Numbered from the stretch's first letter, positions 33,263-42,225 are shown. The stretch is 64,000 nucleotides of DNA from Streptomyces sp. TP-A0356 (GCF_001417775.1 NZ_BBZJ01000013.1:248001-312000), one strand, 5' to 3'. Notes: generated from the letters alone by a model not told the origin. Numbers and translations are program-made.

Positions 33263-34150
33263 TCAGCGCTGCCGGGCGGCGGCCAGGATCGTCTTCACCA
33301 CCCGTGGCACCGATCCCGGGTGCAGGCCGAGGAACAAGTTGGGTTCGACCAGTTCCAGCTCCATCACGCACGGCCGGCCGTCTTCGCCGTCCACGAGGTC
33401 GACGCGGGCGTAGAGCAGTTCCCCGGTGTGGGGTACGGCGGCCAGGGCCCGCTCGGCGACCGCGAGTTCGGCCGGGGTCGGGGTCCAGGCCTCCAGACGG
33501 GGGTGAGCCATCTTCTTCTCGTCGTACGGTGTGCCCGGCGCGAGGACGGCGCCCTTCCGGCTGGCGTGCAGGATCCGCCCGCCGAAGAACTGCAGCGCCC
33601 GCTCCCCGCTGACGTCTATGCCCCGCACATAGGGCTGCACCATCGCGGTGAACCCCTCCGCGTGCATCCGCGCGAGCTGCCGTACGGCGGTGGCGTGCTC
33701 CCCGGGCGTGTACCGGGCGGCGAACCGGGCGCCCGCGCCGGAGGTGGGCTTGACGACGTACTCCCGGTCCTCGGGCAGCTCGACGGTGTCACCGGGAGCG
33801 AGGTAGCGCGTGGGGACGACCGGGACGCCCGCGGCGGCCAGGTCCGCGAGGTAGCGCTTGTCGGTGTTCCAGCGCACGACGTCCGCCGGATTGACCAGCC
33901 GGGTGGCCCTGCCGCACCGCTCGGCCCAGGCGGTGAACTCCGCCGCGCGCCAGCTGTAGTCCCAGGTCGAGCGGATCACGGCCAGGTCGTACGCCGCCCA
34001 GTCGACGTCCTCGTCGTCCCAGTGCACGGAGTCGGCCGCGGCCCCGGCCGCCCTCAACTCCGCCACCAGCCCCGGCAGATCGGGGTCGACCGAGACCTCA
34101 GGACCGGGGCGGCAGGTGACGAGTGCGACGTGGGCGGCGGTGCGGGGCAC
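33263..34150 (-). CDS. ATP-grasp domain protein (ligase-like)
   Basis: 295 residues from GTG 34150, with AGGAG seven bases upstream; an in-frame ATG 43 codons earlier has no such site. The fold is seen in VRWNTDKRYLADLAAAGVPV, EYVVKPTSGAGARFAARYTP (ATP-binding Lys), AMVQPYVRGIDVSGERALQF and the Mg2+-binding end ARVDLVDGEDGRPCVMELEL then VEPNLFLGL. This is the RimK/DdlB-like subgroup that includes the D-cycloserine ligase DcsG; it joins a carboxylate to an amine or amino acid via acyl phosphate. The substrate is unknown. It is convergent with the glycan locus and divergent from matB. Confidence 0.82.
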   Translation of the reverse strand: MPRTAAHVALVTCRPGPEVSVDPDLPGLVAELRAAGAAADSVHWDDEDVDWAAYDLAVIRSTWDYSWRAAEFTAWAERCGRATRLVNPADVVRWNTDKRYLADLAAAGVPVVPTRYLAPGDTVELPEDREYVVKPTSGAGARFAARYTPGEHATAVRQLARMHAEGFTAMVQPYVRGIDVSGERALQFFGGRILHASRKGAVLAPGTPYDEKKMAHPRLEAWTPTPAELAVAERALAAVPHTGELLYARVDLVDGEDGRPCVMELELVEPNLFLGLHPGSVPRVVKTILAAARQR

Positions 34151-34266
34151 GACTGGACTCCTGTCCGTACGACTGCGCTGCGCGCAGGCTAACAACGCGG
34201 GGCCGACCTGGGTGACCAGTGTGTCCACCAGCTGTGTCCACCACCGTCCGGAGCGACCGGCTGGGC

Positions 34267-34288
34267 GGGGGCCCTGCACCGGGCCCCC
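34267..34288. other. GC hairpin in the 33.3-kb gene/matB divergent region
   Basis: Perfect 8-bp stem GGGGGCCC/GGGCCCCC with a 6-nt loop lies in the 211-bp gap between the ATP-grasp gene and matB. Its role is unclear; it is too far upstream of either start to be a terminator and may be an operator or leader element. Confidence 0.45.
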
Positions 34289-34361
34289 CTACCGCCCGGG
34301 CCCCGGGAGGGGTAGGAACGGTCCTGATGTCCGTACGTCCTTCGACGCGAGGAGTGTCCGC

Positions 34362-35810
34362 GTGCCCTCCCTCTTTCCGGCCCTGACCGACCCCGAGGCC
34401 GCGCGGCGGTCCGCCCTGCGCTTCGGTGAGCGGGCCCTGACGTATGCGGAGCTGGCCGCGGCGGCCGGTGCGCTCGCCGGGCGGATCGGCGGCGCGGGGA
34501 GGGTGGCCCTGTGGGCCACGCCCTCCCTGGAGACCGCCGTCGGGGTGGTGGCCGCACTGACCGCCGGTGTGTCCGTCGTCCCGCTCAACCCCAGGTCCGG
34601 GGAGGGCGAGCTGGGGCACATCCTGTCGGACAGCGCGCCGTCGCTGGTGCTGGCCGCTCCCGGGGACGAACTGCCCGCGCCGGTGGCGGAGCTGGAGCGT
34701 GTGGACGTCGACGTGCGCGGCCGGGGCGCCTGCGCGCCCGCCGAGGCCGCCGACGAGGAACCCGCCCTCGTCGTCTACACCTCCGGGACCACCGGCCCGC
34801 CCAAGGGCGCCGTCATCCCCCGCCGTGCCGTGGCCGCCACGCTCGACGCGCTCGCGGACGCCTGGCAGTGGACCGCCGACGACGTGCTCGTGCACGGGCT
34901 GCCGCTGTTCCATGTGCACGGGCTGGTCCTCGGCGTCCTCGGGCCGCTGCGCCGGGGCGGAGCCGTACGCCATCTGGGCCGGTTCGGCACGGAGGGCGTG
35001 ACCCGTGAGCTGGGCGCCGGGGCGACCATGCTGTTCGGCGTGCCCACGATGTACCACCGCCTCGCCGAGGCCCTGACCACCGATCCAGAGCTGGCCAAGG
35101 CGCTGGGCGGGGCCCGGTTGCTGGTCTCCGGGTCCGCCGCGCTGCCGGTGCACGACCACGAGCGGATCGCCGCCGCGACCGGGCGCCGGGTCATCGAGCG
35201 GTACGGAATGACCGAGACGCTGATGAACACCAGCGTGCGCGCGGACGGGGAGCCGCGCCCCGGCACGGTCGGCGTGCCGCTGCCCGGGGTCGAGTTGCGG
35301 CTCGTCGAGGACGACGGCTCGCCGATCACCGCCTACGACGGCGAGACGGTGGGCGAGATCCAGGTCCGCGGCCCGAACCTGTTCACCGAGTACCTCAACC
35401 GGCCCGATGCCACGGCTGCCGCCTTCACCCCCGACGGCTGGTTCCGCACCGGCGACATGGCGGTGCGCGAGTCCGACGGTTACCTGCGCATCGTGGGCCG
35501 CAGGGCCACCGACCTGATCAAGAGCGGCGGGTACAAGATCGGGGCGGGCGAGATCGAGAACGCGCTGCTCGAACACCCGGGGGTGCGGGAGGCCGCCGTC
35601 ACCGGGGAGCCGGACGACGACCTGGGCGAGCGGATCGTCGCCTGGGTGGTGCCGGCGGATCCCGAGGCCCCGCCCGGTGCCGAGGAGCTGGCCGACCACG
35701 TGGCCCGCCGTCTCGCCCCGCACAAGCGCCCGCGCGTCGTACGCCATCTCGGCGCCCTGCCCCGCAACGACATGGGGAAGATCATGAAGCGGGCCCTGGG
35801 CGATGCCTGA
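34362..35810 (+). CDS. matB: Malonyl-CoA synthetase (acyl-CoA synthetase)
   Basis: 482 residues from GTG 34362 behind GAGGAG. From memory this is nearly line-for-line the S. coelicolor MatB of known structure. It activates malonate or methylmalonate with ATP and CoA in the cytosol. ANL-superfamily motifs are [20 protein letters not shown] (P-loop), [40 protein letters not shown] (A5), [11 protein letters not shown] (A7), and [20 protein letters not shown] with the catalytic Lys near the end in [10 protein letters not shown]. Its last eight bases overlap the carboxyltransferase gene. The pair suggests control of the malonyl-/acyl-CoA pool used for polyketides and fatty acids. Confidence 0.93.
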   Translation: MPSLFPALTDPEAARRSALRFGERALTYAELAAAAGALAGRIGGAGRVALWATPSLETAVGVVAALTAGVSVVPLNPRSGEGELGHILSDSAPSLVLAAPGDELPAPVAELERVDVDVRGRGACAPAEAADEEPALVVYTSGTTGPPKGAVIPRRAVAATLDALADAWQWTADDVLVHGLPLFHVHGLVLGVLGPLRRGGAVRHLGRFGTEGVTRELGAGATMLFGVPTMYHRLAEALTTDPELAKALGGARLLVSGSAALPVHDHERIAAATGRRVIERYGMTETLMNTSVRADGEPRPGTVGVPLPGVELRLVEDDGSPITAYDGETVGEIQVRGPNLFTEYLNRPDATAAAFTPDGWFRTGDMAVRESDGYLRIVGRRATDLIKSGGYKIGAGEIENALLEHPGVREAAVTGEPDDDLGERIVAWVVPADPEAPPGAEELADHVARRLAPHKRPRVVRHLGALPRNDMGKIMKRALGDA

Positions 35811-37257
35811 GCGCCTGACCGCGCGGGAGGCCCTCGCCCTGGTCACCGACGACTTCCGCGAACTCCCGTACTGGACGCGGCCCTCCGTGCCGGACGGCCC
35901 GCTGGAGTGGCCGGGCTACGACGCCTCGCGCGCCCGTGCCGCCGCGCGCACCGGCGAGGAGGAGTCGGTGGTGTGCGGCACCGCGCGCGTCGAGGGCACG
36001 CGCGCGGTGCTGATCGCGTTCGAGTTCGGCTTCATGGGCGGTTCCCTCGGCGAGCGCACCGGCGACCGGTTGGAGTCGGCGCACGCGTACGCCCGTGAGC
36101 ACCGGCTTCCGCTCGTCTCGCTCGTCGCGACGGGCGGCAGCCGGATGCAGGAGGGCATGCTCGCGCTGACCCAGCTCCAGCGCGTGGCCCGGCAGTCGGC
36201 GCTCACCCGCGCGGCCGGGCTGCCGCAGCTGGCGGTCCTGCGCGACCCGACGACCGGCGGCGGCTGGGCCACGCTGGGCGCGGGCGCCGACGTGGTGCTG
36301 GCCCTGCCGGGGGTCCAGGTGGGCTTCGCGGGCTCCCGGGTGCGCCCGCCGGACGCGGACCCGGCCGCCTACACCGCGGAGGCGCAGCTGGCGGCGGGCG
36401 CGGTCGACGCCGTCGTACGGCCCGAGAAGCTGCGGGAGACGCTGGGACTGTGGCTGCGGCTGCTGACGAGCGGAACGGCACGGGGGGCCTCGCGGACCCC
36501 CGCGCCCACCACCCCTGACCGGCCGACGGCCACCACCACCGAGCCCACACCCTCCACCACCACCAACGAGCCCGCGCCCTCCCCCCGGGTACGCCCCGCG
36601 CCCGCGCCCGTCCCCGCCGCCCTCGCGGCCATGGACCTCCCCGCCACCGGCTGGGACGCCGTCCGGCGCGCCCGGGATCCCGGGCGCCCGCGCGCCCGGG
36701 CGTACCTGGACGCGTACTTCACCGAGCGGGCCGCCCTGAACGGCGACCGCCGCGGCGGCAGCGACGACGGCATGCTGTGCGGATTCGGCCTCCACGACGG
36801 CCGTACGATCGCGTACGCCGCCCAGACCGGCACCGCGACCCGGCCGGCGGGATACCGTGCGGCCGCCCGTCTGATCCATCTGGCGGACACCCTCTCCGTG
36901 CCCGTGCTGACGCTGGTGGACACGCCGGGCGCCGCCAACGACGCCGAGGCCGAGCGGCAGGGCGTGGGCGCCGCCATCGCGGAGCTGTTCGCCGCGGTCG
37001 CCACCGCCCGGGCTCCGCTGACCACCCTGGTGATCGGCGAGGGCGGCTCCGGCGGGGCCCTCGCCCTGGCCGCGCCCGGCAACACCTGGGCCACGGCGGA
37101 CAGCTACTTCTCCGTCATCGCGCCGGAGCTCGCCGCCGCGATCCTCAAGCGCCCCGCCGACCAGGTGCGGGCGACGGCGCACCAGCTCCGCCTCCGCCCC
37201 CAGGACCTGGTGGCCCTGGGGGTGGTACGGGGGATCGTCGGCGGTGACGCCGCTTAG
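35803..37257 (+). CDS. Fused two-domain acyl-CoA carboxyltransferase (AccD/AccA-like)
   Basis: 484 residues, ATG 35803 overlapping matB by eight bases. Two crotonase-like carboxyltransferase halves are joined: an N-terminal beta-type half (about 1-225) with [38 protein letters not shown] and [13 protein letters not shown], and a C-terminal alpha-type half (about 275-484) with [20 protein letters not shown] and [19 protein letters not shown]. They are separated by a roughly 40-residue Pro/Thr-rich linker. No zinc finger is seen in the beta half. It should transfer CO2 from carboxybiotin to an acyl-CoA. No biotin carrier or carboxylase lies nearby, so it must borrow one. Confidence 0.85.
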   Translation: MPERLTAREALALVTDDFRELPYWTRPSVPDGPLEWPGYDASRARAAARTGEEESVVCGTARVEGTRAVLIAFEFGFMGGSLGERTGDRLESAHAYAREHRLPLVSLVATGGSRMQEGMLALTQLQRVARQSALTRAAGLPQLAVLRDPTTGGGWATLGAGADVVLALPGVQVGFAGSRVRPPDADPAAYTAEAQLAAGAVDAVVRPEKLRETLGLWLRLLTSGTARGASRTPAPTTPDRPTATTTEPTPSTTTNEPAPSPRVRPAPAPVPAALAAMDLPATGWDAVRRARDPGRPRARAYLDAYFTERAALNGDRRGGSDDGMLCGFGLHDGRTIAYAAQTGTATRPAGYRAAARLIHLADTLSVPVLTLVDTPGAANDAEAERQGVGAAIAELFAAVATARAPLTTLVIGEGGSGGALALAAPGNTWATADSYFSVIAPELAAAILKRPADQVRATAHQLRLRPQDLVALGVVRGIVGGDAA

Positions 37258-37390
37258 GGAGCCTTAGGGGTCCTTGCACTATGAGCGCCCGACGCGCTCG
37301 GGTCTCACCCGTTCGGCCGAGCCTCGCCCGGCCCCTCCCGACGGGCGCGGCGCCTCTCCATGGCACACGATGTTCTCGGGAGGTACCGCC

Positions 37391-38428
37391 ATGACCGTCA
37401 GCCTGGACCAGCTGCGCCGTTGCCACTTCGCCGTCGACCTCGGGGCTGCCAGGACCCGTGTGTACGTCAAGGGCGCGGGACTGGTGGTTGACCAGCCCAG
37501 CGCCGCCGCCGTGAACACCCGGACGGGCGCGCTGATCGCGGTCGGCGAGTTCGCCGAGAAGATGACGGGGCGCACCCCCGCGTACATCCGTGTCGTACGG
37601 CCCGTGTCGGGCGGCACCGTCGTCGACATAGAGATGGCCCAGCGCATGCTGCGCCATCTGCTCGGCGAGAAGCTGCGCCGCGCCCTGCGCCGCAAGCCCC
37701 GGCTGCGGGCCGCCGCCTGCACCCCGCACGACGCGGATCCGCTGGCCCAGCGCGCGACCATCGAGACCCTGGTCGGCCTGGGGGCCCGCAGGGTCGAGCT
37801 CGTCGACACGCTCGTCGCCGCGGCCGTGGGGTGCGGACTGCCCGTCGAGCAGCCCGAGGCCTCCATGATCATGGTGTGCGGGGCCGCCGCCACCCAGATC
37901 GCCGTGCTGTCGCTGGGGAACATCGTGACCGCCGAGCGGGTCCCGGTGGGCGGCGAGGCCGTCGATCGCGCGATCGTCCAACTCCTGCGGCACGAGCACG
38001 AGTTGATGCTGCCGAGTCAGTCCGTACGGCCCCTGCGGCTCGCGCTGTCCGGCAACGGGCTCGCCCCCCACGGCCCCACCTCCACCGAGATCCTGGGCCG
38101 GGACGTGGCCACCGGGCTCGCGCGCTCCGTACAGGTCGACACGGCGGCCCTGAAGGTGGCCATCCAGACGCCGCTGACCGCCGTCCTGGACGGCATCGGC
38201 AAGGTGCTGCGCGACTGCCCGCCCGATCTGGTGGCCGACCTCGCCGACCGCGGGATCATGATGGTCGGCGGCAGCGCGCTGCTACCGGGACTCGACCAGA
38301 TGCTGCGCCAGGCGACCGGCATGCCCGTGCACATCGCGGAACGACCGGACATCTGCGCGGTCCAGGGCCTGGGCGAGATGCTGGAGGGCAGGATCCAGCC
38401 CCTGACCCTCAACCCCCTGGCGGCCTGA
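37391..38428 (+). CDS. mbl: MreB-like actin homologue Mbl
   Basis: 345 residues, shorter than MreB. The actin-fold phosphate loop is FAVDLGAARTRVYVKGAGLV near the start, with a second nucleotide-binding stretch in MMVGGSALLPGLDQMLRQAT. IDRAIVQLLRHEHELMLPSQ and VDIEMAQRMLRHLL correspond to MreB sequences. This matches the Streptomyces Mbl (SCO2451 by memory), which helps MreB build the spore wall. The start ATG 37391 follows GGGAGG. It stands alone, not in an mreBCD operon. Position after matB/carboxyltransferase agrees with core-gene order in the genus. Confidence 0.88.
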   Translation: MTVSLDQLRRCHFAVDLGAARTRVYVKGAGLVVDQPSAAAVNTRTGALIAVGEFAEKMTGRTPAYIRVVRPVSGGTVVDIEMAQRMLRHLLGEKLRRALRRKPRLRAAACTPHDADPLAQRATIETLVGLGARRVELVDTLVAAAVGCGLPVEQPEASMIMVCGAAATQIAVLSLGNIVTAERVPVGGEAVDRAIVQLLRHEHELMLPSQSVRPLRLALSGNGLAPHGPTSTEILGRDVATGLARSVQVDTAALKVAIQTPLTAVLDGIGKVLRDCPPDLVADLADRGIMMVGGSALLPGLDQMLRQATGMPVHIAERPDICAVQGLGEMLEGRIQPLTLNPLAA

Positions 38429-38446
38429 CCTCACCCGTGCTCGGGG

Positions 38447-39433
38447 TCAGGACTCGACGGTCTTGCGGACGGCGTTGGCGTAGCGGGTGGCGAGGTGTGC
38501 GAATGCGTCGTTGAGTTCGGGTGGGCCGATGACCTCGATGTCGGTGTCGAAGCGGCCGATGGCGGCGGCCAGGCCGGTCCATGACCAGGAGCCAAGGGTG
38601 AGCCGGCAGTGGTCGGGGCCGAGTTCTTCGACGATTCCGTCCTGGGCGAAGGGGGCGACAGTGGTGGCGGGGAGGTTGAGGACGACCTGGCCTTGGCAGG
38701 GCCAGTCGGTGGTGGCGTCGGAGCCGCGGAATCGGCTCATGACGAAGGCGGCCACGTCGCCTCCGGGGAGTTCCCGTGGGGTGAAGCGGGGGCCGGTGGG
38801 TGTGCGCGGCTGTATGCGGTCGACGCGGAAGGTCCGCCAGTCCTCGCGGTCGAGGTCCCAGGCCAGGAGGTACCAGCGGCCGCGCCGGGTGACCAGGTGG
38901 TGGGGCTGTACTCGGCGGCGCTGCCCGGTGGTCGCGGTGCCGTCTGCGGCGTAGTCGAAGCGGAGTTCCGCATGGGTGTGGATGGCGGTGCTCAGGTCCG
39001 TGAGGACGTGGGCGTCGGCCTGTGGGGTGTCCCCGCTCCCCGGTGGGTGGACGGCTGTGATGCGCATCCTGTCCATGCGGTGGCGTAGTCGGGGCGGCAT
39101 GACCTGGCGGATCGTGGCGAGGGCGCGGGCCGCGTCCTCGGCGAGCGTGGTGCCGGCAGCGGCGGTCTGCAGGGCCAGGGCCAGGGCGACGGCCTGGTCG
39201 TCATCGAACAGCAGTGGGGGCAGATGCGTGCCGGCATCCAGGCGGTATCCGCCGGAGGGTCCTTTGAAGGCCATGATCGGGTAGCCGAGTTCCCGTAGCC
39301 GATCCACGTCGCGGCGAACCGTGCGCGGGGTGATGTCGAGCCGCTCGGCGAGGTCCTCGCCGGACCAGTCAGGACGCGTTTGGAGCAGTGAGAGCAGCGC
39401 GAGCAGTCGCGAGGACGTTCTGTGCATGTCCAT
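38447..39433 (-). CDS. WYL-domain transcriptional regulator (DeoR/YafY type)
   Basis: About 328 residues from ATG 39433 (starts two codons either side are equally possible; none has a good ribosome site). The N-terminal HTH_11 domain reads TSSRLLALLSLLQTRPDWSG and LDITPRTVRRDVDRLRELGY. The WYL domain contains VQPHHLVTRRGRWYLLAWDL, with the W-Y-L triad, and a WCX C-terminal extension ending in the EVIGPPELNDAFAHL segment. WYL domains bind nucleic-acid or nucleotide ligands. The regulator is divergent from a VOC/PhnB protein, a very common pairing, with overlapping palindromes in the gap. Confidence 0.88.
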   Translation of the reverse strand: MDMHRTSSRLLALLSLLQTRPDWSGEDLAERLDITPRTVRRDVDRLRELGYPIMAFKGPSGGYRLDAGTHLPPLLFDDDQAVALALALQTAAAGTTLAEDAARALATIRQVMPPRLRHRMDRMRITAVHPPGSGDTPQADAHVLTDLSTAIHTHAELRFDYAADGTATTGQRRRVQPHHLVTRRGRWYLLAWDLDREDWRTFRVDRIQPRTPTGPRFTPRELPGGDVAAFVMSRFRGSDATTDWPCQGQVVLNLPATTVAPFAQDGIVEELGPDHCRLTLGSWSWTGLAAAIGRFDTDIEVIGPPELNDAFAHLATRYANAVRKTVES

Positions 39434-39448
39434 CATTCTGCCCGCAGT

Positions 39449-39466
39449 ACAGGACACAACCTGTCC
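39449..39466. promoter_or_regulatory. Overlapping palindromes in the WYL/VOC divergent promoter
   Basis: ACAGG-ACACAA-CCTGT at 39449-39464 overlaps GGACA-CAACC-TGTCC at 39452-39466. They lie 15-30 bases from the WYL gene start and about 150 from the VOC gene, a suitable operator for both promoters. Confidence 0.65.
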
Positions 39467-39565
39467 GCTACCTCTGCGATGGTGGGATCAGAGCCACCGA
39501 GGGAGCAACGCCCCCGGTCACGGTGGCCGCGCCGGGCCCGGGTTCCACCGCGGCGGCGCACATGC

Positions 39566-39601
39566 GACGAACGAACCGAAAGCGACGAACGAACCGAAAG
39601 C
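39566..39601 (+). repeat. Perfect 18-bp tandem duplication before the VOC gene
   Basis: Two head-to-tail copies of GACGAACGAACCGAAAGC end directly at the AAGGAG ribosome site. A shorter GAACGAACC-type word also repeats inside each unit. It probably arose by slippage and lies in the untranslated leader. Confidence 0.9.
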
Positions 39602-39612
39602 AAGGAGCAGAT

Positions 39613-40035
39613 ATGTCCGTCACGACCACCACCCACCTGAACTTCCGGGGCGACGCGCGCCAGGCGCTGGACTTCTACCAGTCCGTCTTCGGCGGACGCA
39701 CCGCCGCCGTCACCTACAAGGACACCGGCAACGTGCACAACGAGAACGAGGCGGACTGGCTGATGTGGGGCGAGGTGGCCGGGGACAACGGCTTCCACGT
39801 CATGGCCTACGACGTGCCCTCCCAGCTGCCCTGGAACCGGGGCGAGAACCCCTTCTTCGTCTCCGTGCGCGGCGACGACGCCGCCGAGATCAGCGCCCTG
39901 TGGCAGAGGCTGTCGGAGGGCTCGACGGTGGTACGCCCCTTGGAAGCCGCACCGTGGGCGCTGCTGTACGGCATGCTCACCGACCGCTTCGGCGTCACCT
40001 GGGTCCTGGACGTCACCGCCCCCTACAACGGCTGA
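39613..40035 (+). CDS. VOC/PhnB-family protein (glyoxalase-like fold)
   Basis: 140 residues, ATG 39613 behind AAGGAG. The opening TTTHLNFRGDARQALDFYQS, then VFGGRTAAVTYKD, is the PhnB/3-demethylubiquinone-methyltransferase-like VOC pattern. ENPFFVSVRGDDAAEISALW and LLYGMLTDRFGVTWVLDV complete the second betaalphabetabetabeta unit. A potential metal or catalytic site is not obvious. These proteins often pair with WYL regulators and may bind or modify small electrophiles or antibiotics, but the activity of this subgroup is not established. Confidence 0.87.
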   Translation: MSVTTTTHLNFRGDARQALDFYQSVFGGRTAAVTYKDTGNVHNENEADWLMWGEVAGDNGFHVMAYDVPSQLPWNRGENPFFVSVRGDDAAEISALWQRLSEGSTVVRPLEAAPWALLYGMLTDRFGVTWVLDVTAPYNG

Positions 40036-40103
40036 CCCGTCCGGCCCGCGCCGAGATGACGACTCCCCGTCAAAGTCCCTCCGGATCCCACTGACAGTGG
40101 CCG

Positions 40104-41414
40104 CTACGGGGTGAGCCGGTTGGGCCCGCGGAAGAGGAACGTGGCCTCGCGGATGGAGTCGATGCCGAGCATCACCATCAGCACCCGTCCGAGGCCCAGG
40201 CCCAGACCGCCGTGCGGCGGGCACCCGTACCGGAACGCGTTCAGGTAGTCCCGCATCGGCTCGTGGCTCATGCCCTTCTCGGCGGCCTGTCTCAGCAGCA
40301 CGTCGTACCGGTGCTCGCGCTGTGCGCCGGTGGTGACCTCCAGCCCCCTCCACAGGAGGTCGAAGCTCAGGGTCACGCTCGGGTCTTCGGCCGGCCGCAT
40401 GTGGTAGAAGGGCCGGATGCTCACCGGGTAGTGCGTGATGAACACGAACTCATGACCGGTGGCCTGCCGGATGTGGGCACTGATGCTCCGCTCGCCCTCC
40501 GGGTCCAGATCCTCCTTGGTCCCCTCCGGGTCCCAACCGCCCTGGTTCAGGATCTCGTGCGCCTCGGCCATGGTGATACGAGGGAAGGGCGTCGTGGGGA
40601 CAGTGATCTGCACGCCGAACCGCTCTCGGACGGCCTCGCCGTGGGCGTCGGCGACCTTGGCGATCGCGTGGGCGAGCATCTGCTCCTCGAACGCCATGAC
40701 GTCCTCGACGCCGTCGATCCAGGCCAGTTCGACGTCGACGCCGGTGAACTCGGTGGCGTGCCGGGAGGTGAACGACGGCTCGGCGCGGAAGACGGGGCCG
40801 ATCTCGAAGACCTTCTCGATGCCTGCCGAGATCGCCATCTGCTTGTAGAACTGCGGCGACTGCGCCAGATAGGCGCTGCGGCCGAAGTAGCCGAGCTCGA
40901 ACACCTCCGCTCCGGACTCGGAGGCGGTGCCCATGAGCTTGGGGGTGTGCATCTCCGTGGCACCCTGCGCGTAGGCGTACTCGCGCATCCCCTGCTCCAG
41001 GGTGGTCTGCACGGCGAACATCAGCTGGGGGGCGGGACGGCGGCGCACATCCAGGAAGCGCCAGTCCAGCCGGTGCTCGATGCCGGTGTGCTCGTCGATC
41101 GGCAGCGGCGTGGCGGCCAGGTTCAGGACCTCGACCGCCTCCGGGACGAGCTCCAGGCCACCGAGTTTCACCTGGGCGGCGTCCAGGACCCGGCCGGTGA
41201 TCCTGACCGCGGACTCCGGGGTGAGGGCTTCGAGCTGGGCCTCCAGCGGCCCGCCGTCACGCCGGTGGGTCACCTGCACCAGGCCGCTGTTGTCCCGGAC
41301 GATGAGGAACTGGACCTTGCTCATCAGGCGCAGGGTGTTCACCCATCCGCAGACGGTGACGGTACGACCGAGGTGTTCTCGCAGGTCGCAGACGTGTACG
41401 CGGTTTTGGATCAT
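40104..41414 (-). CDS. aspS: Archaeal-type aspartyl-tRNA synthetase (second, probably non-discriminating AspRS)
   Basis: 436 residues from ATG 41414, much shorter than bacterial AspRS (about 590) because the GAD insertion is absent, as in archaeal enzymes. The anticodon-binding OB fold spans about 1-100 (GRTVTVCGWVNTLRLMSKVQ). Class II motifs: motif 1 around EYAYAQGATEMHTPKLMG, motif 2 EIGPVFRAEPSFTSRHATEF (the Asp-recognising SRH-x-EF pattern), motif 3 GGLGLGLGRVLMVMLGIDSI, ending FRGPNRLTP where archaeal AspRS has FPRDPxRL. It charges tRNA with Asp. Asparaginyl-tRNA synthetase is the main alternative, but the ending and the GAC T-box favour Asp. Possible roles: resistance to an AspRS inhibitor or tRNA-Asn charging. 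Confidence 0.85.
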   Translation of the reverse strand: MIQNRVHVCDLREHLGRTVTVCGWVNTLRLMSKVQFLIVRDNSGLVQVTHRRDGGPLEAQLEALTPESAVRITGRVLDAAQVKLGGLELVPEAVEVLNLAATPLPIDEHTGIEHRLDWRFLDVRRRPAPQLMFAVQTTLEQGMREYAYAQGATEMHTPKLMGTASESGAEVFELGYFGRSAYLAQSPQFYKQMAISAGIEKVFEIGPVFRAEPSFTSRHATEFTGVDVELAWIDGVEDVMAFEEQMLAHAIAKVADAHGEAVRERFGVQITVPTTPFPRITMAEAHEILNQGGWDPEGTKEDLDPEGERSISAHIRQATGHEFVFITHYPVSIRPFYHMRPAEDPSVTLSFDLLWRGLEVTTGAQREHRYDVLLRQAAEKGMSHEPMRDYLNAFRYGCPPHGGLGLGLGRVLMVMLGIDSIREATFLFRGPNRLTP

Positions 41415-41690
41415 TGCGGGTCCTCCGCAGGACATCGGCATGATCCCTTGGGAGCGCGGGCGAGAAGGGCAACTCGCGGTGCCACCGCGCTTTCGCCGCC
41501 ACAGGATGGCGGCCTCGTTCGGGCCCGGTGACGGGGGCCGGCCGGCGGGGCATCGGGCCACCAGACAGGGGGGCCGTTCCTCCCCGCGCTCGGGAGGGTC
41601 TTCACCCGGGGCGCGAGACCGCCTTCCCAGCTTCCGGCGGCTCTCTCGGCTCGCGTGATCCCTGGCTACTCGTCTCCGTCAACGCGTTGC
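41415..41690 (-). promoter_or_regulatory. T-box riboswitch leader with Asp (GAC) specifier
   Basis: Read on the minus strand, the leader has the T-box parts in order. GACGAGTAG begins Stem I; GAGAGAGCC and GCTGGGAAGG match the AG-bulge and distal-loop words. GGGTGAAGACCC (41596-41607) carries a GAC Asp codon at 41598-41600 in specifier context. Stem III is GCCGCC/GGCGGC (41495-41513). The T-box core GCGCGGTGGCACCGCG is at 41475-41490. The UGGC bulge would pair with a tRNA ending GCCA, and tRNA-Asp has G73. TGCGG-AGGAC-CCGCA, just before the ATG, puts the Shine-Dalgarno in a hairpin loop, and no U-run is seen. Translational control is therefore likely. Confidence 0.8.
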
Positions 41691-41695
41691 CCGGA

Positions 41696-41725
41696 AGCGT
41701 AGGGACACCGAGAGCGGGTCCGCAA
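41696..41725 (-). promoter_or_regulatory. Predicted promoter of the T-box/aspS transcript
   Basis: On the minus strand, TTGCGG (41725-41720), an 18-bp spacer and TACGCT (41701-41696). Transcription would begin near 41689, just before Stem I. Confidence 0.5.
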
Positions 41726-42014
41726 TCGAGAAACACCTCGCCACCGCCCCGCGTATGCCGAAGCGCATTCGGCCGTCGCCCGGACCCGCGAGAAGCCCTT
41801 CGCCCGCCCCCACCCACGCCTTCAGGCCGGCAGCGAGGCCCAGGGGGACATCGACCGGGCCGCCTCTGAGCCATGAGGGCCACGGTTGGTCCGTCCGGGC
41901 CACCGCGGGGCCGCTTGATCTTGATCCGGACGAGTGACTGAGGACCGCCAACTGGCGTGGCGTGCCCCATCGTTGCGTAGTCCCGGGTAGAAACGCTTCT
42001 GCGCGTGTAGCGCC
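41726..42014. other. Intergenic region between the aspS promoter and tRNA genes
   Basis: About 290 bp without a convincing gene; the open frames present lack ribosome sites and family resemblance. It may hold remains of the event that placed the WYL/VOC/aspS genes between mbl and the tRNA cluster. Confidence 0.4.
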
Positions 42015-42091
42015 TGGTGGGGCGGGTGGGACTCGAACCCACGGCCGACGGATTATGAGTCCGCTGCTCTAACCGGCTGAGCTACCGCCCC
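42015..42091 (-). tRNA. tRNA with CAU anticodon (elongator Met or lysidine-type Ile2)
   Basis: Cloverleaf GGGGCGG...CCGCCCC-A with the CCA end encoded (42017-42015). D-loop AGCTCAGCCGGTTAGAGC, anticodon loop CTCATAA and T-arm GTGGGTTCGAGTCCCAC are canonical. The initiator-type features are absent (first base pair is G-C and three GC pairs do not flank the anticodon loop). Elongator Met versus Ile(k2CAU) cannot be settled by eye. Confidence 0.93.
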
Positions 42092-42225
42092 ATTACGGCG
42101 CGTCGCGTACATGTGTGCGCGCCGTCTGCCGCAGCATAGCCGCTCATACGATCTCCTGCTTCGGATGGTCGGCTTCGCACGCCCCTGAGGACTCCACCAT
42201 GGGCGCGGCGGTTCCTGCGGACATG

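Noticed and set aside
39541..39601. Short-repeat array that could suggest a CRISPR
   Set aside because: Only two copies with no spacers; it is a simple tandem duplication. No CRISPR array or cas gene exists in the window.
41755..41937. Short plus-strand frame between the aspS leader and the tRNAs
   Set aside because: No ribosome site, very Pro/Arg-rich, no resemblance to a known protein.
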